Shown here: positions 47,980 through 59,298 of the stretch, piece by piece
Numbering within the stretch: the first letter of the stretch is position 1
How the letters are laid out: each line of letters begins with the position of its first letter
Assembly (NCBI RefSeq): GCF_000524195.1
Contig: NW_020170401.1
Location: 138,657 to 202,656 of the forward strand
DNA: 64,000 nt
Direction of reading: 5' to 3'
From: Echinococcus granulosus
Taxonomy: Eukaryota; Platyhelminthes; Cestoda; Cyclophyllidea; Taeniidae
Notes under the pieces: model-generated
Seen by the model: the letters and a program-made list of their open reading frames with translations, nothing else
What the model was told of the DNA's origin: nothing
The model's database searches: none
Made by a program: the position numbers and the translations under genes

Positions 47980-50900
47980 GTGCGACGATCTTCCACCTGC
48001 TTGATCCGCTCTGAATTGGAAGTGAGGTAAAGGTTTCGTTAGTGGAATTGTTCCTCTCCGGTTCGTTTGAGCTAGTAAGAGACTGATATGTTGGGGAAAG
48101 CATGGAATTAGCTCGACTTCAAGTTTGTGGAGGATACCTCGAAGTCCACGGTTAGGACGTCTCTCTCCCTCACACCTTTTAAGAGCTAATTCTTGTTTTC
48201 CTTGTCAATCGTGGGTGCTAATTCACGAGTTAATTCTAGCATTTTTTGATTTTCAAACAGTCTCGAATTATTAATAAGAAATTAGTGAATAATTCAACAA
48301 AAAAAGGAGCAAAGCTTCTGATTATGTGGATAGGTGAAATGTCACCACTGGAAATTCACAGAACTTTTGACAACTCAGTTTATCTAAACAAAAAAATATC
48401 AGTGATACAAGGCATCGGACTGATGCCTGTTGGATGACGTGTGTCTATGTCTATCTGCAAAAACTAAGATTAACCTAAAAAACTGTGCTATGTATTTGAG
48501 GTCAGTAAAATTGTGCAATCATTCATTTCTACAAACGACAATCGTTCACGCCGATAAATGTCACACTCTCCGCGACCATGAGGTCAATCTTTGGGGACAA
48601 ATGTCCGAACACCCCCGTCCGTCGTTACTTCAACACGAATCCATTTTAGCGTTCTTTTTTATTCCTTGTGGACTTGGATTTACAAGCACCATTTCTGGGT
48701 GTAATTTCTTAACGCTTTAATCTGTGCTTTTGGAAGGAAGATTAATTATTATTGCTTCCAATACAGCCTTTGTACATATTTATTGCATTAAAGTGCAAGG
48801 AAAATGATGAAAGTTTTTAAAAGTCGCTTTTTGAATAAGTACAGCTTGTAGTAGTCCTTTTAACACTTTTAGATTTGATAATTTAAATAATTACGCTAGC
48901 GAATGCACGGCTTTCCACTTTAAAGCAGAAATTACGTACAAGGATTTGTTTCAAAAGGCTGGTCGCCATTTGCTAGAGTGAGAATTTTTTCAAAATCTTT
49001 CTCACTACCCTTGGGAGCCAATTCTTGGGAGGACTAGAGCGGTCGGTTTATCCTTGACTCGTTAAAAGTTGATTTCCAAGAGGGCCTTCTCGTACACCAG
49101 CCTCTCTGCAATAGCATTTGCAACTTCCAAGGGAATGAGTGTCGAAACCAATCTCATCTTAATGCGTTCTGCCAAATATGCATGAAACCCCTCTACTTAT
49201 TGCTATAGCAAGCTTTGCTTGGCAATCTCTGTGTTTAAAATGAGGAATAACGAAAAGAGAAGGAGAGCTGCAGCTTGAATAGATTCTCGACTCACTCGAT
49301 GGGAGTCTTCGTGGCTTCAGCCCCTCACAATCGCAGAAGTGCTGCTATGACTGCTGACGATTAATCCAAGTTTGAGGGTAGGGTGCTGCCACTTATACAT
49401 CTGCTACGAGTAATAGCTACGACATCATCTACGCTGCCATTGTCGTTGCCACCCATGGATTTGGTAGCCCGACGATCACTTCCACCATTCTTTGACAAAG
49501 GTAAGCATCACTACCATCCTTTCCCTCTCCACTTCAATTATTTTCTGGTCAGCAACGACATCTTCCCTTATCTTTGAGAACTATGTCATGGATACATGAC
49601 AGAATGGGAAGAACTGGTCCAACTCGGTGGAGAGGACAAGAGCAATGATAGCAGCTTCCTAACAGATTCGATCCTCTGGTGGGAACAACCTCCGCATCAT
49701 AAATGGCTTGTTAATAGAATTCAAAAAATATCTACTCTTTTTTCTGATTAATAAGGAATATACCTGCATACCATTATAATAACATCTTTTAATCGTGGTA
49801 ATAAGCTTAGTTAACACCGAAAAACGATGTTGCCAAATCCGGCTGTAGCGCCTACGGGAGTGAGGTGAGAGGGGCAAAAACTCAGCATACAAATTGAGTA
49901 AATGAGTGGTTGGATGGATAATTTGAAAGGGGATGGATAGATTAGTGCTTTTTACGAACTATTTAAAGGTTTTAACTCCCCACTTGCCTGCATAATCGCC
50001 ATCTCTGTTAAGGAACCAAGACACCGCTATTGTCTTCAACGACTGGGACTGCCTTAAGATGAATGCACCGATGGTTACCAAAAAAATTTAGAATATTATG
50101 CTTGATGATTAATTGCTTGGTGAACTAATAGATGCTCTAAATTAACAAAAATATTAGAATGGCAGCTGCGATTTCTGCCAGGAAAGTTTAGTGCCAGTCC
50201 TAAAGTCGACGTAAAGCCTGCAACCGCCTCTTTTATTTCTCTACTAGTTTTCATTAAGACATCACTCTCCCTTTAAAAGCATTTAGACAAATTTTTTGTA
50301 GTACGAATTTCCTTTGTAAGTTCGGTTTTGCTGGACGTGTTCTTTAGGACCACGGGGAAATAATCTTCTACTTCAAGGACTCTCAGCTCCTTCAAGGAAT
50401 TTCTGAAGCATTTACTCAAGTCTTCTTAATAAAAATGAGAAAGTTAGTAGCGAAATTCTTCATGCATAATGCTGTTTGCTGGTTTGTTATCTAACAGTTC
50501 GTAAGAAGAGTCTGCAGACGGAGAAGTTCCTTGTCAAAACGCCTTCTAGTATCCTCGATGCTTGATTAATGGTGAGCTTCATTAACTCGTATTCCTGCAA
50601 TCTTCTAAAAAGAACGGGTAGGTGGTTTTTTTTTGATGTCAGATTTAAAAACTGTGGAAATGTTAGTCATTATAGTACAATAGACCTAAAAATAATTTTA
50701 TGGTTTGAACCACCCTATAGCTGGGCCTATTCTTCCTCACATGTGCCTCGCCTTCAACAGCTTAAGCACTTACACCTTCCAACAATCGAGGCCAAACAAA
50801 GGAACAATTACTTCTACTTCCACGTACCATGCGTTGATTTGGATGCCCTAATTTCTTCTTATTTATATAACTGAATTTGGCTTTTTGCTTGGGGACTCTC

Positions 50901-52797
50901 ACCTTTGTCACACTTTTGTCGAATTCTCTTCAAATAACCTTACTATCCATTTGTTCAAGGGGAGAGGAGGCAGGTAATTCACATTTACAGTGGCACAACT
51001 TCTTCCTTCTTGATGCAGTTTACTCCTGAGGTTACAACCATTGCGCCGTTTGGTAATTCAGTAACAGATTACGCTGACACAAAAGTAAATCTCCAAGGTT
51101 CAATGACATCTGACGCATGACACACCCGTAAGAGGAGCAGCACTTTGGAAGGCACTAGGATGAAGCACACCACTTTAACTCATTCTCTGTAATCCTGCAA
51201 TGCATGAATTTCTCCTTTTTTGGCAGTAAGCACACCAAAGAGACACAATAAGAGGCAAGTAGTCTTGAGAGTTGAATTCGCTCTCTTCCATAAAGGAAAC
51301 GGGCCTACAACTTAAAATACACAGCCATCTGAAGTCCTTCCAAAAAGGTGGTCAGTCATTAAGGTGGGTTTTTTAAAAAGCAAATTGATTTAAGAGCATT
51401 TTCTTTAGTCGTTTATCTTTTAGTACTTCGAAACTACATGAAACAATTTGGACGCTTCATACGAAAACTCTCGGGATCAGCACTTTGTAATTTGTATGGC
51501 TCACCCTTTGGGGGTTCAACTGGGCTATTTATAACGCATATGAGAATTCATGTTTTTTTTTTCTTATTAAAAAGCGGCAACCAGTACTCATGTGGGCAAT
51601 TTTGTTGCAAAAGAGATAATTTAACAAGCTCCAAATGAGTACACAGATTAAGTAGGAGAAGGATTTTATAGGTGAATTTGCGAAGGCTGCTCTGTGGAAA
51701 CATTCAATTTCCTCCAAAAATTAGCCAGTGTTTGGAGTTAGACTATCAACAAAGCTGTGTTGCTTATCGAGGCTCGCATATTCAGAATAGGGAGCCGATT
51801 ACCTAGTAAGCAGCAAGCCGTGAACATTCAGGTTGCAAACACCATTCTGGGAAATCGGAGCAGAATTAGTGACCCCATTTCTCATCTACATAATTCACAA
51901 GGTTCAAAAATTTAGGCATAAATGCAAGTTAGTAAAGCCACCAAACTAGCCTTATTTACATATTTTTGTCTAGAAAAAATTTTAGTGGAAAAAAAAGGCA
52001 ATAAGAGGTCGGCCGACCCAAAAATACCGCTTGTAAGGGGTCATGAATACATACACCAACAACAGATAACCAAGGCACAGGTGTATAAGAGCTTTTTAAA
52101 AGAGTGTGGAATTATCAATCAATCACTTGGTTAAATTGTAATAAGTTCAAAACAACTGAAAAAAATAAGCAATTACGATGATCTGAATTGTTTGTTCAAA
52201 TTGTTAATTTATATTACAACTTAAGGTATGGAGGTAGGTTGTCACTTTCATGCCTTATTCCACTTTCCTTCCTCAACGTACACTTTACTACTGCGCTGTA
52301 CCCAAGGACCTCCACCTCTAACACCACCAAAACCATCACCGCCACCACTAGCATCACCAACAAGAAGAACAGCAGAAACAGCAAAGCCCATGCGTTCCGC
52401 CATTGACCTCAGATATGTTGTCCTTGACACTCATCAACAGCCATCCACCCGCACAACAAATCATAAACAAACCCACCCACCTACCTGCCCACTTCCTCAT
52501 TCTCACAACTATTATTGCGGCACCCATCACTCTCTACGTCCGCTACGAATGTCTGTAAGTCAACTCAATGCTCAGCGGATAGACAAAAACGTAAAAACCG
52601 AGACTAGAACGCATTGAAAATAGTTTATTAAGGGGTTTTTGGGGAAGAGAGGAGAGGGGGAGGAGAAGAACATCACAGATGGGACACCGGAAGCCAGCCA
52701 ACGCACATCTCAACAGCACTCTAGCCACACACCAATCCATGCCACCGTTGTGCACAGCCAGGCTCTGGTATGCCGCGTGCCTCCAACTCTGTCTCAA
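47980..52797. other. Extra DNA in copy A, no gene recognised
   Basis: This 4.8 kb is absent at the matching place in the other duplication copy, where the flanking matches are less than 1 kb apart. It is AT-rich, with a proline/threonine-type CCACCACC simple stretch at about 52310-52360. No open frame here has a recognisable domain or splice context. It is either an insertion, probably together with the H4 sequence that follows, or DNA deleted from the other copy. Confidence 0.45.
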
Positions 52798-53250
52798 CTA
52801 CCATGCACCGCCACGTCTCTCGCGTCGGTGCAACAGAAAAACGCGAATGCAATCTGCAATTTGGTGTAAAAGTGCCCTTAAACAGAGCCGTTGCAGCGTC
52901 CACACAACATCCGACGCAATTTCTCCATCTGTCCGCCCATTGCCACCGAAACCGTAGAGAACACGACCCTGACGTTTGAGGGCATAGACTACGTCCGTGG
53001 CAGTGACGGTCTTGCGTCTCGAGTGCGCGGCGCACGTGACGGCATCGCGAATGACGTTCTTCAGGAAGTCAATGATCACACCACGAGTCTCCTCGTACAC
53101 GACCCCAGAGATGCGTTTCACGCCTCCACAACGTGCCAGACGTCGGATGGCGGAATTTGTGATGCCTTGAATCTGGTCATGCGACACCATCCTGTGACGC
53201 TTAACGCCACCGATTCCCAGACCCCTCCCACCCTTACCACGACCAGACAT
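52798..53250 (-). CDS. Divergent histone H4-like frame with lost stop codon
   Basis: An intronless frame starts at ATG 53250 and reads MSGRGKGG, with the H4 core continuing to YGFGG at 52942. It contains [38 protein letters not shown] and [11 protein letters not shown]. The H4-homologous part is 102 residues without gaps. I count 23 differences from standard animal H4, including K8R, K12I, K20M, K31N, R40C, K59I and M84T. The codon where the stop belongs is AAT, so the frame runs on for 49 residues of non-histone sequence to a stop at 52798. H4 packages DNA with H3; its N-terminal lysines are acetylated or methylated (family knowledge). The intact frame argues for recent or continuing function; the many changes at invariant sites, the lost stop and the weak stem-loop argue for a decaying replication-type H4 copy. 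The upstream ATG at 53262 is probably not used. Confidence 0.8.
   Translation of the reverse strand: MSGRGKGGRGLGIGGVKRHRMVSHDQIQGITNSAIRRLARCGGVKRISGVVYEETRGVIIDFLKNVIRDAVTCAAHSRRKTVTATDVVYALKRQGRVLYGFGGNGRTDGEIASDVVWTLQRLCLRALLHQIADCIRVFLLHRRERRGGAW
52874..52889 (-). terminator. Degenerate histone 3' stem-loop
   Basis: On the minus strand, 52 nt after the last H4 codon, CAACGGCTCTGTTTAAGGGC is found. Standard replication-type histone genes have CAACGGCTCT, then a short loop, then AGAGCC. Here GCTCT can pair with AGGGC (one G-T) around a five-base loop in place of the usual six-base-pair stem and four-base loop. The position and left arm fit; the right arm has drifted. It supports descent from a replication-dependent H4 gene. 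Confidence 0.6.
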
Positions 53251-53332
53251 TGTTCGCCTCAATCACGACCACCGCGATTCAACTGCGCTGTATCAACGAA
53301 GAGGCTGCGCCAACCGCCTAAGCTATTTGTAC

Positions 53333-53368
53333 CTCCGTGTGTGGGTGCTGCCTTTGCATCACCCAATC
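53333..53368 (-). promoter_or_regulatory. Histone-like promoter elements upstream of the H4 frame
   Basis: Upstream of the H4 ATG there is a TATA-like ACAAATAG (53340-53333, about 85 nt before the ATG), an octamer-like ATGCAAAG (about 53359-53352) and an inverted CCAAT box (53363-53367). The combination of CCAAT, octamer-like and TATA elements is common in histone promoters, but each single site could be chance. Confidence 0.35.
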
Positions 53369-53742
53369 AGCACTTCGCTTCAGTCAATTCGAACAGTTCA
53401 AGCTTCGTTTTATTTCCATTCATATTACACAAACCATTACTATTTTATTTACTCGTATTGGTAGTGTTTAAATGCATTAAGAGCGGGCACACTCAAACAC
53501 TGACATATGTAGCTATGATCATCGTGTATGCATGTACATACACAAATACACATCGACAAGTGGCAAAAACAATGTGCACACAATTACCAGAATAAGGTGT
53601 GGTGAAGAAACTATAAATAACTGAGCAATTTACAAAATCATATTTTAAGAATAGTAACAGTAACTTTCTAAGGCTGCAAATTTGCATGAGTCCTTTGCAA
53701 CTCAAGATCGTATTCTGGCAAAAGAATTTGGCCTAAGCTCAC

Positions 53743-53821
53743 TAAGATAGCGTTATCGAGAGAACCGCAGTAGAGGAGAGAATCGGCATAGGTGAGGCAG
53801 ACAACACTGGCTGTGTGCCCC
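53743..53821 (-). pseudogene. Isolated copy of a WD40 exon, frame still open
   Basis: Matches exon 61747-61669 of the intact WD40 gene at 69 of 79 bases by my count, with both splice sites retained (AG before the GGGG, and GTGAGC as donor). It encodes RGHTASVVCLTYADSLLYCG against RGHTAGVVCLTYDDSLLYSG in the intact copy. The neighbouring WD40 exons of this copy are broken and lie about 6 kb and 1 kb away, so it is probably a remnant. It is the best preserved piece of copy A apart from the CEP162-like exon. Confidence 0.75.
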
Positions 53822-54857
53822 CTAAAACAGCAAGAAGGGCTGATACGCACACACCGCCAATTTGTTCAAATGAGTAACTCATTCTACTCTGTTTATCACT
53901 TTACAGGATTCCAAAATGAAGATACTTGTCTTGTCCCCATGGATCCCTTTGAATTTTGCTTTATTTTTTTGCGAGAATCTGATACAGAAATTGCACCTGG
54001 TTGTGCTACTTAATTGTGAAAATAAGTAGGTAGAGTCATAACTATTCTGGAAGGCGTCGAATAAGGAGGCAGGGGGTAACTTCTTAGGTTTTAAACAACA
54101 CTCTCAAAGTACAATGAACTGTGGACTCTTCAGCCTCCGCAGTGTGTACTTCTACCCCTTCCAAAAGCCTACCAGCCCGTCTGCACCACAATTATAAGCC
54201 TTCCATGTCGCTATGTTGCTACATCTACAGAAAAGTGTCGGAAGCTACAGCAGTGTCAAAAATGTAGCCACAGGTATTGGCACAACCAAAATGCTCCTCA
54301 ATATAGTCTTTTGCAAAGGAGTATCCGTTGTTTTGTGAATAGGAGGAGATTTCTTACTTTCTTCATTAGGCCTTAATAAGTAGCCTTACATAAGTAAAGC
54401 GGTAATTACACTATGAAATCAAGGGGCGTTAGCTTAACTAACTAAGATCTTACTAAGATGCAAAGTAGACACCCTTTATTATGATCTCTTCATTGGACAA
54501 AAAACGCAGCCTTAAAAACGTTTTTAATCAGGTAGGCGATAGGTCAGCACCTCCTACTATCCAATAGATGTAAGCTACCGAAAATGATACATCTAATCTC
54601 ATAACACTATGCTATCTTAATGCGATAATAGTGGGTTTAACAGAAATGGAGGTCGTTTGACCGTTGTTTGCAGCCAATTTATTCAATTGAGTTGCGTAAT
54701 TCACAAGGAATGAGGAAATGACATACTACTGAAACGAATAATCAGTAGTTAGAATAAAGTATGAAGTATCGTTAGAGTTTCCCTCAACTAATCGAAGCGA
54801 GAGGGGAGGGTGAGAGAAGAAAACAAAAATTAAAACTAGCTGAAGAAGGCCTAATGT
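53822..54857. other. Intron-like remnant of the duplicated WD40 gene
   Basis: No exon is seen. Parts align with the intron at 61748-62600 of the intact copy, for example TTCTTAGGTTTTAAACAACACTC against TTCTTCAATTTTAAAAAAAACACTC, in the same order and at similar spacing. Confidence 0.5.
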
Positions 54858-54940
54858 AAAATTTATCTTTTGATTACTGTAAGCTACGAATCATGATCAA
54901 ATTTTACAGTCGAAGGAGCCACTGCTTTCTGGACTAATAA
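54858..54940 (-). pseudogene. Decayed copy of an upstream WD40 exon
   Basis: Aligns with exon 62690-62602 of the intact gene. Both share CGATTTTT/ATTTATC-type starts, TTTTGA(T)TAC, AAGCTA, ACAGTCGAA and GGAGCCACTG in the same order. Several short deletions and substitutions destroy the reading frame and the donor. Confidence 0.65.
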
Positions 54941-57900
54941 CAAATTAGGAAGCAGGGCCTACAGCAAGTTAGATTGCACATTACACGCATTTACTGCGAC
55001 AATTAAACATTAGCATAGAGAATTGAGGTGGGAGCATACTTTAAAGCGAGACTCAGCCAGGACCGAAAATAAAATAACGGCACAAATGCAAATAGCACTC
55101 ATGATTTACCGTTTCGTAGTTATTCGATATTTAAATAAGTGTACTTTGACGCATAATTGACAAGGGCGATTGGTATTTAGCTTCAAATCTTCTTCAAAAA
55201 TAAACTTTAAATATTCACCCTTGATTTCGCGTGAGAGCCTTAATTAAAGAGCCACTTAATCAACCACTCGGCGATGTTAAGAAGTCAGAGAAAATGTAGG
55301 AAAATTAGATGCCACGCATCACCCATCGCTGCCATATCAAAAGCAAATAAAAAATAGCCTTACCTGTAGCTTTTAAATGCAAGAGTTAAATCCAACATGA
55401 ATGGGGCTATTTGTATGTAAAATTGAAGGTGGATGGGTGGCCCTTAATCGCTAACACTTAACTCATACTTGGTGGTCAATCGGAGTCCGTCTCTAACTTC
55501 ACCTTAACGCCTTCTATATATTGAAATGATAATGTAAACAGGTAAGTGATGAGACATTTCAGAAAACTTATTTTAGAAACTGCAAAATACAACTGATTGC
55601 AGAATCACAATTTACATGCTTTTGGTGACGAAGTGGGGTGCTACTCACTACTCAATTTAAGTAGCATCGCTGTTTCTAGGTGGACAAAGGTTAATACAAA
55701 TCCCCTTAAGGCATCTTAATGTGCTCCTCACCAACCAAATCGACAATTCGCAATTTACTTTGCATGTTAAGTGAAATGGATAGTTTTTCTCACTGACCAG
55801 GAAGCCATCTTCAAGGCCAAGGAAATGATTTATTTGCCCAGGCCGAATAACTTCACAAACCTACAAAATAAATAGGCATTTAAATGTACTGAAATTCCGT
55901 TTGAAATCATAAAAAGTCTGTTTCATAAAAGTGCAAATTGGGGTGACGTTGAAGAAATCACACCTGTCAAATTCACGCCATCGTTCTGTGTTGTCACAAG
56001 TGCCACCCTAAACAGCTACCCACTCACCCATAGGGTTTGGGCTTCCGGTCTGTAACTCATACAGTTTCACGTGACAAAACTGAGTTTCTGACACCTCTAC
56101 CTCATTCAAAGACATGGAAAAAAGCATATTGACCCACAAATGGTTGTTTTTGTGTTTTCAGTCAAATGAAGCGTCAAGTATGGAACCATGGTGAGTCAAT
56201 ACTTGTCTAATGTTTACACTCCCAGTTCAACGTGTCACCACCTCAACAATTTCATTTACAGCCTTACAGCCTAACCTTACCTCCATAAAGTGGGTTACTT
56301 GCTGGCGCCGGTTTTGTCAGTCATCTGCCTCCACTGGCTTAAACATCCATCCACTGAATTAAGTAAAAAAGATGGAACAAAGACCACTTTGTGATGAGAT
56401 CCAGACGGAAAGCACATGATATATTCAGGGGAGATTATTTGCCCTCCATTTGGGGTGATTTCGAGGCCCTCAAATGCAGATGCGGCAATTTTCCAAAACA
56501 TCATGAATTATTAATCGAGCAACGCGAGGCATTTTGGCAAACATCAAGTTGACCGGAAGAAGATAAAGAAAGAAAATCTTGTAGAATACAATCCGACTTC
56601 CGTTTAATTCTTAGTTTTACGTGGACTTATCTCACACGGATTTAAACGGAAGTGGGCAAACATCAGAGGACGTTGTAAACAGACGGCTATTGTCTACAAA
56701 GTCAGCCACCACCACCGAATGTGTCAGTTTGAATTGTATAGGTCAGACTACTGGGATTCGGTATCCCTTGTTGTGCTTCACACTACCTTTAGTCCATTTC
56801 AAGCCTTCGCATCATTAAATGTGCGTAAGATTTGGTGGACGTGATTTGAGATTTTCTGCTGCGCAAACCAGACTTAGCGCAGTTTCGAGGTCGCAGAAGC
56901 ATCCCCTTCAAATGAGTGCTGCATTGAGAGTTACAACAGCAGAACACACATTCCGCATGCTGATGCATTGCCATGCATTCACAATTTTGGATGACAATGA
57001 CGAAATGTGCTGCTGCCTGTAGGTTACTCTAATCATTAAAAGTCAAGAAATTGTAATCACTTTTGCCAGGTGTGATGGAGAAACGATTGAAGTACATCTG
57101 CATCCATTGCGAATGTCGTAAAAATTACTTCGCACATTGGCGCCAAATGCCCTGCATTAAGAGACGACAGGGAGATTTCAAAGACAACCACTCAATCAAT
57201 CACTTTTTCATGCACGATGAGAATTACAGCCTTTGAATCGCATCATTATTTGCTCTCAGTTGTTCCACTCACCACTCATGCAACACTTCTAAGGCCACAC
57301 TGCTTCACCCAAAGGGGGCACCGCTTCATGTGTGTGAATCGGCGACTGCAGACGCAACGGCTCGCTTGGTGTGGAGCAAACAAGTTTTGCACGAATAAAT
57401 CGGTCAAATGGAAGAAAATCCTAGTCTTAGTGAGAAGACCTCGTCACCGCACCTCAGCCATTGATTGGCACCTTTTCTGGTATTTGACAACCACATGCGG
57501 GAAAATAATAGACAGTTGGAAAACGAAAGTCGGGAGAGCAAAACTTGCCCAGGAGACAAAGGGTGTTTCCAAAGACAATAGTTTCCTTGATTATGAAATT
57601 GCCAGGCATTTTTCTGGTTGGAGAAGGATCATGCATACTGAAGTATTAAAAGGCGCTCCCAACGACCGTGTTAAATGACCTCAACTTAACCTTGTTTTGT
57701 ATTTAATGTAATATCACTTGCTTACAAAAACTGTGAATATGGAGGAGGTTTTTTGCATGAAAATTCTTGAACATACCATCAAGGGTAGAAAAGTAGAGCA
57801 ACAAGTAACAGTTTACCAGCCATGAACTACTGCCTCTTGAAACTCTTTTAGGTCTGAAGAAACACCATTCGACCTCCTCCATGATTACCACCCATCATCG

Positions 57901-58644
57901 TTGACAGTCGCCCAAATCATGAAGGAACCGCATCCAGGCTTTACCTCCTACCTCATTCACCCATTCGGTTTCAAGTTGGCAAATTCGGAATTTCCAGTTT
58001 GTGTTTGTTACTATGCGATAATCAGCATTTCTCGTGTAGCATTCAAAACACTTTTCGGAGAACTATAAATGGATTGAGCACGTCCCACATTTACTGCAAG
58101 AGAAAATTGTCTCATGAATTTGATTTGCATTGTATGAGATTCAACGGGACACAGTGTCCGTTTGTTTGGCTGATGAATGTGTTCGCAACGCTGCGATAAA
58201 TGATTAAAAGGATACATTCTGTTCCACCAGCTCAGCGAATGAGCCAAGAGAGGCAGCCGAGTTGCAAATAAGGTGGTTCAAGTGGACCAACAATGCAACA
58301 AAAACCAATCCCAAAAAAGAGGTATTTAAGCAAATTTGGAGATGTGGTTGTAAGTTTCAGCGGAAGTCACGCAGCAAAATTGGGGCAATTCTCTTTCTTA
58401 CAATCGGAGTGAAGTCCTGATGGCTGTCGTAGACATTCGAATTAATTCAACTGCGAGTATGCCCCAATACCAATCACCATGACTATAATGCCTCGGACGA
58501 CGTTGCATTCTTTCATAGCCCATCATGCAATCAGAAGTGACCTAAAATGAAAGATGACTGAAGAAATAGTTGACACATAACCGAAAGGTTTGAATAAAGA
58601 AATGTCTTTAGTGAACCACTCATAGTCATGTCCTTCCTTGGCAG
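54941..58644. other. Region between the duplication copies, no gene recognised
   Basis: About 3.7 kb without a supported exon. The longest open frame, 57217-57678 on the plus strand (153 codons), is basic and cysteine/tryptophan-containing but has no domain I recognise and no supporting splice or neighbour context. If WD40 copy A had more upstream exons they would lie just right of 54940; I could not find them. Confidence 0.4.
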
Positions 58645-58890
58645 GCATCCCAACAAAAACAACAATAACAACAGCTGTCCNNNNNNNNNNNNNNNNNNNN
58701 NNNNNNNNNNNNNNNNNNNNNNNNNNNNNNNNNNNNNNNNNNNNNNNNNNNNNNNNNNNNNNNNNNNNNNNNNNNNNNNNTATTTGTGCTCGATTACTAA
58801 AAAAAGGCACGAACAATGTTGCGTTCTTGACCTGGGAGATGGAACATGCTTACATCAGGCTTGTCGACGCAATCCACCTAAAGGGAAGCA
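58645..58890 (+). pseudogene. Decayed copy of the last exon of the CEP162-like gene
   Basis: CTTGGCAGGCATCCCAACAA at 58637-58656 matches the acceptor and start of exon 46422-46623. After the gap, ATGTTGCGTTCTTGACCTGG matches ATGTTGCCCTCTTGAGCAGG, and CTTACATCAGGCTTGTCGAC matches CTTACAGCAGGCTTGTCTAC. Small insertions and deletions shift the frame and no usable stop is kept. The rest of the gene is absent from this copy, so only the 3' end was duplicated or survives. Confidence 0.7.
58681..58780. other. Assembly gap (100 N)
   Basis: Exactly 100 N, a placeholder for a gap of unknown size. It falls inside the decayed CEP162-like exon of copy B. Going by copy A, the missing piece in the alignment would be only about 35-40 bases, so the true gap may be shorter or longer than drawn. 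Near-duplicate sequence may have hindered assembly here. Confidence 0.95.
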
Positions 58891-59298
58891 TTCATTTGCT
58901 GGACGAATATTGCTTCGGTGAGGGAAAACCGATCAGGCTTCCTGATTTCTGCGTGATTTGAATCATCCAATTTCGGTACATTCGTTCTACGTAACAACGC
59001 CTCCGCTATGAAGGATATCAATTGTATTTTCTTCTGTTATCTGCCAGGTACATAGCAAATGACAGGTTGTTATACAATCATCCCTACAATCATTAAAAGG
59101 AAAACGACGGAACTTCATAAAAAACAAGAAACTGCAAACGTGTTCATTCAGTCTCTGCCAAATATGCCTAGACGAGGACAGTACAAACGACAAAATGCAC
59201 AAAGCATATCCACAGCATGGCCAAAGAAAGGAGAGAAGCAAAAGTCAAGTCGTGGAGGGAAAGGTGGAGGGGTAGGGGGAGGGGTGTCCAGTGCGAGG

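Larger units (their letters stand above)
46422..54940. repeat. Segmental duplication, copy A (interrupted)
   Basis: Colinear blocks of similarity link this interval to 58645-62690. From the last exon of the CEP162-like gene the match runs through its 3' flank and the WD40 last exon to about 47.06 kb, then through the main WD40 exon (47.52-47.85) to about 47.98 kb. It resumes at about 53.7 kb and continues with gaps to 54.94 kb. The part between about 48.0 and 53.6 kb has no counterpart that I can see in the other copy. The CEP162-like exon is intact here while the WD40 exons are broken. Confidence 0.75.

Noticed and set aside
52891..53595. 234-codon plus-strand frame
   Set aside because: It is antisense to the H4-like gene and its promoter; the H4 frame on the other strand explains its openness.
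57217..57678. 153-codon open frame on the plus strand
   Set aside because: It has no recognisable domain, promoter, splice context or similarity to a neighbour, and its composition matches translated non-coding DNA. Length alone is not enough in a 64 kb window.
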